This document shows, piece by piece, positions 24,454 to 37,064 of a stretch of DNA of 64,000 nucleotides. The translations under genes were made by a program, and so were the position numbers. Every line of letters starts with the position of its first letter. The first letter of the stretch is position 1. The notes beneath the pieces were generated by a model. That model saw only the letters and a program-made list of their open reading frames with translations, was not told the DNA's origin and ran no database searches. Origin of the DNA: Ciona savignyi (taxonomy: Eukaryota; Chordata; Ascidiacea; Phlebobranchia; Cionidae); NCBI GenBank assembly GCA_000149265.1, contig CH003028.1, forward strand, positions 2,094,629 to 2,158,628, given 5' to 3'.

Positions 24454-27104
24454 CTGTCCTCTTACACAGCTATCAATCTTTCTAAGAATGGGGAACGACG
24501 TAACCACAGCAGTGATGATGCAACAATGGTTATTGATGACGTCGAAATGAAACCAATAATGCAGTCAATCGTTGCAAGCTAAACAAAGGTATTGTGTTTT
24601 TTTATCTTACCCGGACTGGTTTTAAACCCAGTACCATTTAAAGCTTTATTACCACCTTGCGAACATGTGTTTAAATCCACCGTAAGTTTTTACTTGCTGG
24701 GTCTATAAGACAATCAGCATACGTTGTACCTGTGCTTAAAATTAGTGCAACTTAAACAGAACAGATTCTCTGTCATCAGTTTCCGCGTCCTTTGCAAGAG
24801 ACGCTGGCGGTAACCAACAAAGACGCACGCCGCTGCATACGCTGTAAACAATAGCCTCTATTACCCGAGTTTCGCTTTTACTTAAGACGAGCTGGCTCAG
24901 TTTAGTTTTTCGCTCATTCCAATGAAGTAAGGAAGAAAATAGCAAAAAATATCCGATTTTTGTTTTTTCATGCTGTTTGTACATAAGTCGGTCGTATCAA
25001 GCAGTCGATGGCCCAAACGCTTAACGAAGGTTTATCTTATGTTAGAAGCCACTCCATATTCGCGCCAACCGCACAAATTTTCAAATTTCAAAGGAACTAT
25101 TCTCAGTTTTTATGTTTATAATCACCCTTAGCTGCGCAATGCCAAATTTAAAAGACGCACATCGGGCTTAGGTTGGAAATGAACACTATTTTATGAATGA
25201 CGCTGCCCGATTCAACTGATAGTTTCCTTAAACAGATTTTTTCCGTGTAAATATGTTTGAAGGTGTACTTAATCGGTACCAACCAAGCAAAACAAATATT
25301 TTCTATAGGCGACCCTCGCCAGTTTAACTTCTGGCGCCTTTAGACAGTTTTTCTTTCAGTGAGTTTAAACGTAATTTATTACTTAGACATTCATTTTGCT
25401 CCGGCTTGGTTAAAATACAATATAATAATTTAATAATAAAGCCATTTATTACGTCATGGTCAACGCTCATGAAGAAATTTATGAAATCAGTTCCGTTGGT
25501 CGTTTGTTTACGTAACAATGGCTATTGTGACAAAACATCGACGCCGAATAGGGATAGGCACGATTTGAAATCAATAAAAGCAACGGCGCTTCTAATTGGT
25601 TGTTTTGTCTAACACGTGACGGTAACATCCATTCACAATTTCCGAAATATTGCGGAACTGATTTGTTTAACTTCGATATTACCGATGTTCAGTCCGTTAC
25701 GTCAGGATATAAGTTCCGGTGATAACTCAACCGGAAATAACATGACGGTGTTTCCGGTGTGGCCTGTGCATAAGCTCCAGTCGGTTGCAACGGACGTGTC
25801 GAGTTGCGTGTATATCGCAGCACAAAGGAGTATCCAATAAACTGTCAAAATTAATGTTTATGTTCAAATCCGCTCGTGCGCACTGTCCGCCCGATCCGCC
25901 TCGGTGAAAACAAACCCCGACGCGTGAGGTCTTCGTTGTAACGTCATAATTACACTGTTACGGAATAATGATTTTCTAATATTACATTTCCTCTCGCTAA
26001 ACCAACTCTTCCATTTTCAGATTTCCGCTCGCGATGCTTCTTTCCAAAGAAATGACATTATGACGTCACAAACCGCTCTGTGATGCCAGCGTTGAAATCC
26101 TGAGAAGATCCAATAAGAAGAACAATTAAAAACGCTACTAATTAGCGAAATCGTTAACACTTTAAATTAAGTTTAGTTTCACTTGGACAATGGTTGAAGA
26201 GATCTTGGGAGGGGGGCAAAAGGGGATTTTCCCTAAACTGATTTAATTAAAGTTGGATTACGCGATGTTATTGTTTCGGCGTTGTTACGTCAACACCGAA
26301 AATCAAATATCCGGTCCGACACGCGACCTTCATGATGTCATAATTGGACTGCATCGCCGAATTCGGAATTCATTGTTACGTTACTATATCGAATAATCGG
26401 AGTTAGCAAATGAAATGTTCAGCGGAAGTTACGTAGCTGCCACGTTGTGTTGTTGCATATTCACGAATACCAGTTCAAATGTTTCCATCGACTGTACTCG
26501 GAACTGAAAGCATCCTGGTGCTTGTGAGTCACTATAACCCCTGTATTTTATTCTAGAGCTCCGTAAGTTCACTTTGACGTAATAAACCCTGTAATTTTTG
26601 TTAGGACTTCACTAGTTTATTATTGCGTCAATATCTTTCCCTTTTTCCTTCTTGTATGTGCACTATGGCGTCATAATCGGTATTCATGACTGACAAATGG
26701 ATTTTAGTACTTATTTAGTAACGTCACCTCTTATGGCGTCGGTATATTTGTCAAGTTCCGTGCTACTATAACTTCCGTATCATTATACCACTGTTTTACG
26801 GTGACGCCATCAAAATTATTACGCCACACTTTCGACTTGATGACGTATTTAATCCGGTGCGTCACTGATGACGTCACGTATTAAGTCGATTATGACGTAG
26901 ATGTGCAATTCATGATTACTCCGTTTCGTTGTACTTGGAGTTGTGTGATCCCGGGAATAAAACGTCAAACAAAACTGGATATTATTGCAAATGGCGGACA
27001 AATGAGTTGGTGGACGGACTGTCATATGTGGGTGGATAGCTCCTGCAGGCATTCCAGCATATGCCTAATCTAAATTTACAAACCCAGTGTAATCTGAGTC
27101 TCCA

Positions 27105-27347
27105 CTACCCATCTACTCGACTAGTTACACGAGGAATGAAGTGTTTGTTGCCTGGCTGTATCCATCCGCAGTACGCACCAAATGTTTCCGGTTTGAAATT
27201 GTGGAATAAGATTACTTGAAATGTTGATTCCATGGGAAACGTGTCTTCCTGGCTATGCATTGTTACATCACAATACTCGGTATTATTTGCATGACAAACA
27301 GTCACCGCAACATCCTTATGTCTTGAAATAATTATTTTATTGTCCAT
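27105..27347 (-). CDS. Possible exon of an immunoglobulin-like domain (uncertain)
   Basis: An 80-codon open frame on the minus strand. Its centre reads VAVTVCHANN, then FQVILFHNFKPETFGAYCGW. That order resembles strand B (V-x-V-x-C) and strands E-F (hydrophobic alternation, then KPExFGxYC) of an Ig domain. An AG-ending tract lies upstream on that strand, but no clear partner exons, signal peptide or membrane segment were found nearby. The tryptophan usual in strand C is absent. It may be a chance frame, a lone relic, or part of a gene whose other exons were missed. Confidence 0.2.
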   Translation of the reverse strand: MDNKIIISRHKDVAVTVCHANNTEYCDVTMHSQEDTFPMESTFQVILFHNFKPETFGAYCGWIQPGNKHFIPRVTSRVDG

Positions 27348-28710
27348 TATCTTTAAATATTAGAAAACAAGAGCAGCTGTTTTAGAAATGGGGTTTTCAC
27401 AAAAAATTTTTTAATTTAAATGTCTTGCCTATATTATACCAAATTTGCCTAGGTACATGGTGGTTTAACATCACAATGAAATTGGTGGAATGGAAAGAAT
27501 CTGATCAATATGAAAAATATTCATAATTTGCATACAGCTAAGAGGGATTTATATTGTTTGGCTGATCATTGTGCAGATATACAAACTGGCCGGGACACAT
27601 GAGCAAAGAAAGAATTACCTGAATTGATTATACGGTACCGCAATTATGCGCTTGGACACTTAATCAACATATCTTGGATTTTAAGCTTGTTTTGCAAACA
27701 AACAATCAAGCCTCTCGCTTTTCCACGCTCTAGATTAAGCGGCCCATTCCTTAGATTGCAATAACCAAGAGGAAACTTCTATCCAACTAATAAGATAAGA
27801 CATAGTGCAACAAAAGTCGCAAAAATTGGCGCGATAAATATTTAAATATTATTCAAACTGTTCTTGTACAAATCAAGCAACGTTAAAACATGCTAAGTAT
27901 TAATGAACGTCTCGGTAGCACAGTTGGTACTGTAATTCAATTATTATGTTTGGGTTGTTGTTTGCCTTTCCCACGAGTGCCCTACACGCCGATTCGACTT
28001 ATTTACATGGCGTAAAAACCAACGAACACAATTCAGCTCTTTCGTCAAAGACAGTTACCGCATTTGTAGCTTGTTCGCATATGTTCACATCATGTACAAC
28101 ATTACTGACATTAATTACATATGTACCGCTCTGATACTCCAAACAAACTGACTGCTAGCTCAAACGAACAACAATAATTAACAAACATCATTATGACGTC
28201 ATATACACGGTATTTTACACATTCCATTAAGTGTTTTAAGTTTATTACGTCACAGTAAGGGTTCCAATACTCACAAAACATGGAAAGTAAATTAACAATT
28301 TAAATTTGGGTTGGTGCTGTTGTTTTTACCAACTGTCCGCTTCAATTGAAATACCTTTGCGATATTAATCTCAACGTTATAAGATAACCACTCATTGAAG
28401 CGTTTAAAAGTTGGTTTTTCAGTCGCTTTCATGTTAATATTCCGATAACAATCGGCATTATTAGATGGTTAATTCGCGAATATGAAAGCTCTGAATGTTG
28501 CTCTTGTAGATAGCACTCAAACTTACTTTCTTTAAAATTCATGCACCAGTAATTTTTAAACGACGTCTTCAAATTGACAATGTTATTCTAAAATTATTAA
28601 CAGTTTTAATCGTACCCCCTGTATTGTTATTAAACAGTCGCTCTTATGACGTCAATAATGTGCCTATGGCTACTAATTGAAAAGTGTTTTGAAGGAATTT
28701 CTGTTTTAAC

Positions 28711-29194
28711 CAGGGTTGCCATTTGGCCTTTTTCACGGCCAAATATCAGAAATTTGGCCGTACCAAAATCGTCCTGGACGCAAAAAAAATAGTTTGGCCG
28801 TGCGGAAAAATCTGGCCGAATTTGGCCGTATAAGCATATTGTCAAGTTTTTGGCCGAAGCGTCATATTATTTTTACGCTACAGTAGAAAAAAGGCAAAAA
28901 GAGAGACAGAAAATGGAAATAAATTAATATCAACTGTCTCATTCACGAATCACAAAGCTGATTATGACGTTTTAAAATAAAATAATAACGGTATGCATTC
29001 CAATATAGCAGTTGAACGGGTTTAACAAATCTGAAGGGAATTAAAATTATACAATTTTTCACCAAATAAAGAGTTAAATAGCCCAATTGGCTAAATTAAA
29101 TAGTTTATTTTGCACTTGATACAAATTGGCCGAATTTTGGCCGTAAAGCAAAAACAGTTTGGCCGTAAAGCGTACTTTGCGTCTGGCAACCCTG
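28711..29194. mobile_element. hAT-type MITE, 484 bp
   Basis: Terminal inverted repeats CAGGGTTGCCA and TGGCAACCCTG. The flanks 28703-28710 and 29195-29202 are both GTTTTAAC, an exact 8-bp target duplication. The interior has multiple TTTGGCCGT motifs near both ends, in direct and inverted orientation (sub-terminal repeats, possibly transposase-binding). No transposase frame is present, so it is non-autonomous. Confidence 0.92.
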
Positions 29195-31013
29195 GTTTTA
29201 ACAGCTTCACTGCGTTGAAAGTAGGATCGGCGTTTATCCAAGGTAGTATTACTGCCACAAAACAGACAATACATATGCATACAACCTAACAATACATATG
29301 TTCAAGAGACATACGTAATAAGATTTTATCGTTAACTTCGTCCAAAAGTTAATGTAACGATAGGTTAGTCGTTACGAGCAAAAACTTGATGTTACTGTTT
29401 ATGGGTTCTTGTAAACGCCAAGAAAATAATAATTAGAGGTGTAAACGTCACACGCGTGTTCAGGTAGCGGAGGGTGCCTTTACTCCCCTTTACCTTGTCG
29501 CTGCAGCGACTTGCAACTAAGAAGAATCGGAATTTTCGTGAAACTGACAGTAAATCAAGACGAAAATTGGCGATTTCCTGCCCCGCCATTGTTGCTACCG
29601 TGTCTAGCAATCAGCTACAGCGTAATCAGTCTCAGTTACTAAATAAACGCAATTAAGGAAGTAGCGAAAATGGCGCCAATAGCGGTTTCGGAAAACTCTA
29701 ATTGTTGCAACACAATGTTTAAACGTCAAACAATTAACATCAACTGAAGCCCAAAGAAACTGTATAAGCGAGCCACACTGGATTCGAACCCGTAAACTTG
29801 ATCAATTGGTTGCGGGTCATCTTTCACTTAGCGCTTAATCTGTGAGTAAATGACGTACTTAGCAAGTTGGCGCGCTTAAAGGGTTAGTCTATTGAGTAGA
29901 ATTAACTGTCTAACCAGTTTCAGTCGTTCAACCTTTGACCTGCTGACAGATGTTATGCTACTGAAAGTTCAAAGGTCCCGTTTTCTTCTAGGTTTTGCGG
30001 TAGGGTAATGAAATTAGACCCTTTGTCGGTGTAATATTACTCCGAAACAACATATGCTAGAATAGGTTTATTTAATCCAAACCATAAATCGAATTGGGAA
30101 ATCGGCTGCTTTTACCAGTAAGCGATCCTAAACCGACTTAATACTTAATATCCCCAATAAACGGTTAGAAAACTTGCAAAGCAAATTTGGCTCTGTCAAT
30201 TTTACCCCCCCCCCTCCTTTCCAACATCGCCAGTGGATGGAAAGACCCATGCAAAATGACTAAAGCAATTAAACAACTAGTTCCGGGTTCATTTAAGTTT
30301 TGTTCGGTGATCTTCTCCCTCTTCCAACAACGTGTTTTGCCGCAGTCCAGTATCGGTTTCTACAAAATTGCGCTGAATAATGCCCCGCTCGAGCCATTGT
30401 TTTTATTGTGTGAATATGAAACTACGAGATAACGTTGTCGAAAAGTTGCCTTCAGAGCAAACTTCGTTGGAGCCGAATTTTTGGTATGCCAATTGCTACG
30501 ACCGAATTCACATGCAATGGTCTCGATTGTTTTACCTTGGTCACGTGGTGTTTTGACCTTTTCCAGGTTTATGGTGTTACCTGTTATATTGGGATACTTC
30601 TGTTAACCCCCGTGGTAGGGTTACAAATGTGGTTATAAATTAATAAAGGTACTCATCAGATAATCTCATATTAGTAGTCGAGTTAGCGAAACTATTGTAG
30701 TGTGATGTATGTTATGTTGGATAAATTAGTGTATAGTTTTGTTTACAACACAATAAAATGTCATTTAATTGGGTCTAAACGACTATATGTCGCCTGGTTG
30801 CCGGTTTTCTGACTAAAATGTTTATCAAATCCCAGCACTTACTGAGAAAACAAATTGATGTATCATTTTTTATCGGTCAGTGTGTTATAGAATTTAGCCA
30901 TGTTATCTTTAAAACTCGTGCCGACTGTAATGTTTGTCTTTTAAATTTTTACCGGTTTAGGGTTTAAACAAATAATAAACTCGTCCCTTATACCGTTTTT
31001 TTTATATATATAG
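29195..31013. other. Intergenic stretch
   Basis: Nothing recognisable as coding. A tRNA-like relic may lie at 29765-29840 on the minus strand, where GGGTTCGAATCC is a perfect B-box; no cloverleaf was found, so it is not called a tRNA gene. A run of about ten C residues sits near 30208. Confidence 0.4.
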
Positions 31014-31463
31014 ATGATATACGTATCGGTCGCGTTCACCAGCATACTACTCAGTATTGTTGTAATATTCCTAAAAAGAATTGCATGCAAATCAAAAAAC
31101 TCCTTAAAATACAGTTGGATGCGCAGCGTTTGTAAAGTTCCAAATACAAACATGATTGGCAAGTCGCTAGTTTCGAACACAGAACCTTCTGACTGGCTTC
31201 CTGACGACGAAAGAAAAATGCATCTCCCACGACAACTGTGGAAATCTTACCGTGGGTGGCAATGGATTTCCCACAAGCATAAGAAACTCAAGAATAAACT
31301 TGTTGATACTGTGACTGAAATCGTAACCGTGGCTTCTGAAACAGCGGTCAAGAGGTTAAGTTTAGGGTCAGCTGACCACTCTTTGATGTCCAAGAAATCG
31401 AATAGCGACCTTTGTTCCATTGTTGTTAAAAGCGAACAGGCCGAAAGGCTATTCCAATGTTAG
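31014..31463 (+). CDS. Orphan 149-residue protein with N-terminal membrane anchor (hypothetical)
   Basis: The start codon follows at once after a pyrimidine- and TA-rich tract ending in TATAG, the arrangement expected of an SL trans-splice acceptor. Residues 4-20 (VSVAFTSILLSIVVIFL) form a hydrophobic segment followed by KRIACKSKN, which suggests a signal anchor with a basic cytosolic flank. The rest is basic and Trp-rich in the middle (SDWLPDDERK, LWKSYRGWQW), then Ser/Thr/Val-rich. No known family was recognised. The frame is open across 450 bases of AT-rich sequence, unusual here by chance, and an AATAAA lies near 31856. No partner exon is evident. Confidence 0.4.
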   Translation: MIYVSVAFTSILLSIVVIFLKRIACKSKNSLKYSWMRSVCKVPNTNMIGKSLVSNTEPSDWLPDDERKMHLPRQLWKSYRGWQWISHKHKKLKNKLVDTVTEIVTVASETAVKRLSLGSADHSLMSKKSNSDLCSIVVKSEQAERLFQC

Positions 31464-34064
31464 GTCTATATTGGGAGATTTTTACCAGAACATATGGCTA
31501 AATTTACATTGTAAATAGACCAGAATTCATAATCAACCCAACTGCTGGAGCTTTTATAAAAATATATCTTTTTATCATGTGGCTCTTCTGTGCAGATGGG
31601 GCTCTTGTCCAGGTGGTATATTTGGCAACAGAGCAGTTGTAGATACATGAAAGCCAGTTAAATACCCACCGATCATGTTTCCTGGTTCCCAATGTTTTTG
31701 TTTCACTTCGAACAATTTCGCAAGGGCGCGCTTCCTGTCTGCAACGGTTCGCTGTGAATCACACACGGGTCGTTTGTCGGGCTTGTTTCGTCACACGGGC
31801 CTTTCGCAAACGTCACAAAAAGAGATGTATGCACATAAACGCTAAGGGAATTTGAAATAAAAAGAGATAGGGCCGGGGTGCAGCATCAGAGCATTACAAA
31901 GGCACAAGTGCTAGCCAGCAATTACATATCTGCTTACAAGACACTTCTTGTCGCGTGTTTGACTCTACAAAGGAGTTTACAAGTACCCGTGGGTTAACTA
32001 AACACTTGGGGTCTGCCCCTGGGGTCGCAGGCGGGGTAGGGTTACCCACAAACGCCAAAAAGTCCAACACAACAAGTGCCTTAGTTAATGGGAATTCCAA
32101 ATGAATATTTTAAACTATTTTTATCGCTTTAAATTCCTGTAGATGTTTGTAGCTCAAAGTGTATTGGTAAACCACAGGGTGCGCCCCCTAAAACGGGTCA
32201 AATCGGTTGGAGTGATGGGTTTCGATTTAATTTTAGGGATTTCCACGGGTCTTCGGGAATATGGCGCAAATAAACAGGTGGGGTGCTTATTACGGCAGAT
32301 TTGTGCGAAACATTTCGGGGTATATGGTGGCTCAGATAAACAGGTGACAATACCAGTATCGCCCCTAAAATATTAAAATTAAAATTCTTGTAGAGTTTAA
32401 CCAGAAAAGTGTCAATGGTTTTACATTACGTCATTTTTAGATCGCGCTTTCGCGGTGTCACATTCATTGTTAAGTGAATGATATTTATTACGTAACAATT
32501 AAACGCTGGTAACTAACTGGGTTACTCGAGACTTTGAATTGAACCCGTTCTTCGTGGGAAATGTACTGAACAATCAAATCCAATTCGAGAAAAAATTCGC
32601 AAAATTCGAATCGCAATTTTACAGAGAAATCGAAGGAAATAATTAAGTGTCAAATTATACGATTTCCATGCGAATATGGTCCCGGAGAGGAGGGAAATAA
32701 AACGATCCAAGTTTCGATTGACGCGCTGGGAAGTTTCGTTCTTGTCTAGTCATGAGGATTTATCGCATAATCAACCGTGACGTCATAATGATATGCATGT
32801 TATATTTCATCACAATGCCGTCTGTTACGTTTATTGAAAAAGGAGTTTTTTTGTTAACACTGTCGTCTGTTCAACATGTCGTCTGCTGTGGCTATCTTGG
32901 TGGGTATAGGGGAGCGCTTATCAAGGTCGGTTTGTATTTAAATATTTAATAGTCTAATGTTTTAAAATTTGACAGAAACGCAAATGGCGCGGAAACGCAG
33001 GTAGCACTTTGTATCTTACCGAAATCCGAAAACGAACAATTCTTCCCGAATTTTAAACAATTATTCAATGTATTGAATAAGCCGAAGAGTCAACATTAGA
33101 CAAAGCTCTTGATGATTTATCAGAAGTCGCGTTCAAAGTTCAAACAATTCACACCTGTTTGTAGATTATAGGGACGGTGTAAATCGGCTCCTACAACTGG
33201 GTTGCTGTGATCAATAACCTGCGAGCAAACAGCGGGAAGTCGAGCTACCATTCCCCGGGTATCAAAACAAAAGCCCCGATGTATTGGTTTAATCCCACGC
33301 TAGGTTTTGGGGCAGTTCTTCCAACGCTAGCGACACGGCAGACGGTAATTAATAACTCTAAGAGTAAACGACACCTTTGAAACATAACCGCCGGGATTAG
33401 GGGCTTTGTTCCCGGGGGATTTAGCACACAGGAGCCGAACAACGAATAGTATTTACTAATGGAGCATAATACATTGTAAGGATGGCCGGACAATAAAACG
33501 GAACAGCTGTACAATTGTGTAGTCATTGCTACGAGTAAACAGGCGTGCGAAACGCGTTTTTTAGAGAAAATTTCAGTGCAACCGTCATTACACGTGTTTC
33601 GGCGCCTATATTGATATACACATCGACAATGTCAGTTCAAATTATTTTTCCGGATAACAACAACAAATGTGAATCCGGTTGTCCATGCTTGGTCGACTGT
33701 TTGAAAAAGAGTCAGAATTTAAGCAACCAATTACATGAATATTTAGGGTGGGAAACAAAAGTGACTTTCATTTTGACACTGACTTTCATTTTTTTTGCCC
33801 CGACTAACGTACAAGAAAATTTTCGATATTTACTTTCCTTTCTTCTTTGATGGGTAGAGCATTGAACCCAGGATGATTGGATCGTATGCTACACCGGTTT
33901 TTATATTCTTTATAAATGTCGTTTTAAACAACAATAAAATTAAAAAATATTTTCTTTCTTGTTGTTTTGTCTTAAAATTAGTTTTGGTGATTTCAATACC
34001 AAAACGTTCTTTGTTAGCCTGAAATAGTTTCAAAACTTATGCCATTAAAAAAGCATTACTAAAC

Positions 34065-34160
34065 GGTTGTATGGCCGACCGAATCATGAACCAGATAATA
34101 CAGTATATAAAGAAACGACTTAGCGACAAGCCAATCGTGGGTGTGAAACTAAGCCTGGTG
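34065..34160 (+). repeat. SINE-B copy
   Basis: Degenerate tRNA-like unit with ATGGCCGACCGAATC at the start and GTGGGTGTGAAACTAAGCC at the end, laid out like the other SINE-B copies. Confidence 0.5.
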
Positions 34161-36959
34161 GAAAATATGGGTTTTTATTTGTCTCCCATGATTGGTCTCG
34201 GATGGGTTTTAATTGTATCCCAGTGGGGGAAAGATGTCATGCAAGAAGGTCTATAGCAAATCACTTGGTGATCTGCGCACAACTGCGTACCCACTAGCTA
34301 GTATTGGAGTGTTTTGCAGCGTGTTGTATGCATCGTAAAGAAATTCGTTAATTTCGTTTCATCCGATTTACTAGAACGTATAAGGAGCGTTAAAACGGAC
34401 TTTATCACGTGCGTCGAGGGCCGGTCCGGTGACTCGTATACCCAGTATACTTTGATGGAATAAATAGCCGAATACGGAAAGTAACTATCGACCTAACACC
34501 TCTGACGTTGTTGAAGCGTGATGTCATCCAAGCATGACGTCATTCAACCGTTACGTATGTTGCGCGCAAAAACACGAGTTAAAACACGTAGGTATGACGC
34601 GGCCTGTCAGCGGCTCCATTGAAAGCGCAAGGCGAGGGGGTCGCGGCTTACGGCGGGGACTAAAAATATGAGCGAAAATCATCGAATACTTTTCATCGCC
34701 GCCGCTAAAATTGGGGCGAAATATTAAACAAGCAACGTCGGACATGGGGCCCCAGTCATTGCGGCCGGCGTTGACAACTTCGCATTTTTCCGACGCGCTA
34801 ATGGAGCGGAACGCCCTTGTATTTTGTGTCTATGTTTAGGAAACGTAATTCGTGTTTTGGAAAACAACGTTTCGCGGGAAGGCCGTGAAAATCGCGGAAA
34901 ATTAAAATTCCGCCACCAATTTCGAGCTCTTAACACAATTTAAAGAAGGAATCGCTGTTTTACTGTTTGGTGACAAACACCGTAATGACGTAACAATCAA
35001 CAAATCACTCTAGCATTATTTATTTGTTTTCGCGCGAGTTACGAACCAAATTATTGGTGCCTATTGTCGGGACGGGGTAAAAATAGACCCCCCACAACGA
35101 AAGGGAGTTCCCGAAACATCGTGGGGCTAAAACTGTTTAAAAATATTATCCTAAGCGATCTTCCATTGATGAAATAACGGTCGTTATGATGTAACAATGA
35201 CTCTGGCTTTTGGAATAACCGACATTATTCCTACACATCTCCATGACAATGCCATTGTTCCGTCACAATTTAAGAACCGAAAAAGTCAATCAACAGCTCG
35301 CGAAATATGGAGCGCAGATGAAAAGATGTTCTTCTATTGTTCCGTCATAGGGTTCTTACACATGTCAGGTCGCTATTGCCCGAGAAACACGAGTCGCATT
35401 ACAGCGATGATAGTTCCATCAAGTCTCCGATTTTATAATTCAAATAAACTGACATGGCGCTTTTGTGACGTCACAATGCTGCCGGTTAGCCGCTTTTTTA
35501 AATCATGAAGGTGACGTCACAATGGCACCAGTTCCACGACAAACGGACTAACATGTTGTTTTAGCCCGGCTTGTCGGTTTTAATCGCTGATTCGATTTTT
35601 ATTAAAGTTTTACGAGATTCAATTAGTTAGCAGAGGGGGCCGCGCCAACGAAAATATTTTTCTTTTAAGATTATTGCTTGTACGCCCTACAAGACGGTGT
35701 GCGAATTAATAAATTCGCCGTTTCGCGTCAATTCAAGAAAAAAATTAAAAATTTGCAATTTTGATAAAGACGAAAGGGCTGCGCGGTAGCCCCGACAATG
35801 GCGACTCGTCTGCGCCGGACCGACGCGCTTCAAATCCGGCGGAACAAAACAAACAAGCCGAAGTTGGAAAGTCGACTGCTTGTTTTGAAATACCTTAAGA
35901 TTTAGGCATCACATCTGCAAATTGTGTTTTCCGATTATTTTACGTTCATTTCTGATCGGGACCACCGGAAATCCGCGTTTCCGCAATAAAATTAAATCCA
36001 GATATTTTCATCCGCCTTCTAAAATTATTAGGTACGGGCTTAAGTATTTAATACAAACATTGGAATTTTTAAAAGCTGTTTTAACATTTGAAATAAAGCA
36101 AAACTTGAACAAAAGCCTCATTTTGGAAGGCGAAATTATTTTGTTAACAAAACGCTGCTGGCTCTTTAGCAACGTCTAGCGGTGGAAGATAAAAGCTATA
36201 AAATTCCAAACAAACAGAGAATCTACGAATCTTTATTTAAACTATAAATGGCAAAACTTGAATTGATAAATAAACAAACTTTTATCTTTAGTTCGACAAC
36301 TAAACCGTCAGATCAAAAATTAAACCACCCGAAATCGCGCCACGATAGTACAAAACACGACACCGACGCTTAAGAGAGCGCAATAACTACAATCGCTTTT
36401 AAAGAATCAACTTTTCGACAATCAGCGACCCCACGCTTAGATATATAATTGTGACGATATAATAGCATCTGCACCGAGATCATAGAACTATGACGTAATA
36501 ATAGGGTGCTCTGAAATGTACAGAGCGCACCTGCAATTGCCGCGTCACAATGATGTTTATTCGGAGTTTAAACCACACTGCTGGTACAGGTAAACCTTGG
36601 TATGCGCGCCACCTGTATCAATACAGTATACCCTAGACAAAGCAAAAGTAATAAGACCACCTGTCTATATGCATCTCCAAATTTCTTTGTGACGACATAG
36701 TTATGACGCCCTCCCTAACAATGTTACCCGGCGGTGAGATCAAATGAGCTATTGTGACATCATAATTCTCAACACGCGCGGAATACTTTGCAATTGTGAC
36801 GTAATGGATTGTCTTTTCCTATCATAACACTCATCGAGACACCAATCACGGGGAAAATAAAAGCTGCACGATGTAGCGGCGTAATAACGTCGTTCTAAGT
36901 TGTATTGGCCAATTGCTATCTGAAAGATCATTTTTACCGCTCTAAGGTTTGAATTCATA

Positions 36960-37064
36960 ATGGGCTCGTCCGTAAGACCCTTTTTATATAGTTGGCATTT
37001 TGGTATATATTTATATTTAGGTATATATATGTATTGGTTGTGTTAACCATTCGGCCACACGAAT
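36960..37064 (-). repeat. SINE-B copy
   Basis: On the minus strand: GTGTGGCCGAATGGTTAACA at the start and GACGAGCCCA toward the end. The B-box side is truncated. The middle carries a short TATATAT-rich expansion. Confidence 0.6.

Larger units (their letters stand above)
22773..28710. other. Intergenic stretch downstream of Irx
   Basis: It holds the Irx poly(A) signal, two SINE-B copies, the 70-bp array and, at 25.9-26.9 kb, an unusually dense run of TGACGT/GCGTCA-like words. A possible Ig-like exon lies on the minus strand at 27.1-27.3 kb. No other coding sequence was recognised; the open frames around 24742-24984 and 25324-25840 resemble no known protein. Confidence 0.5.
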
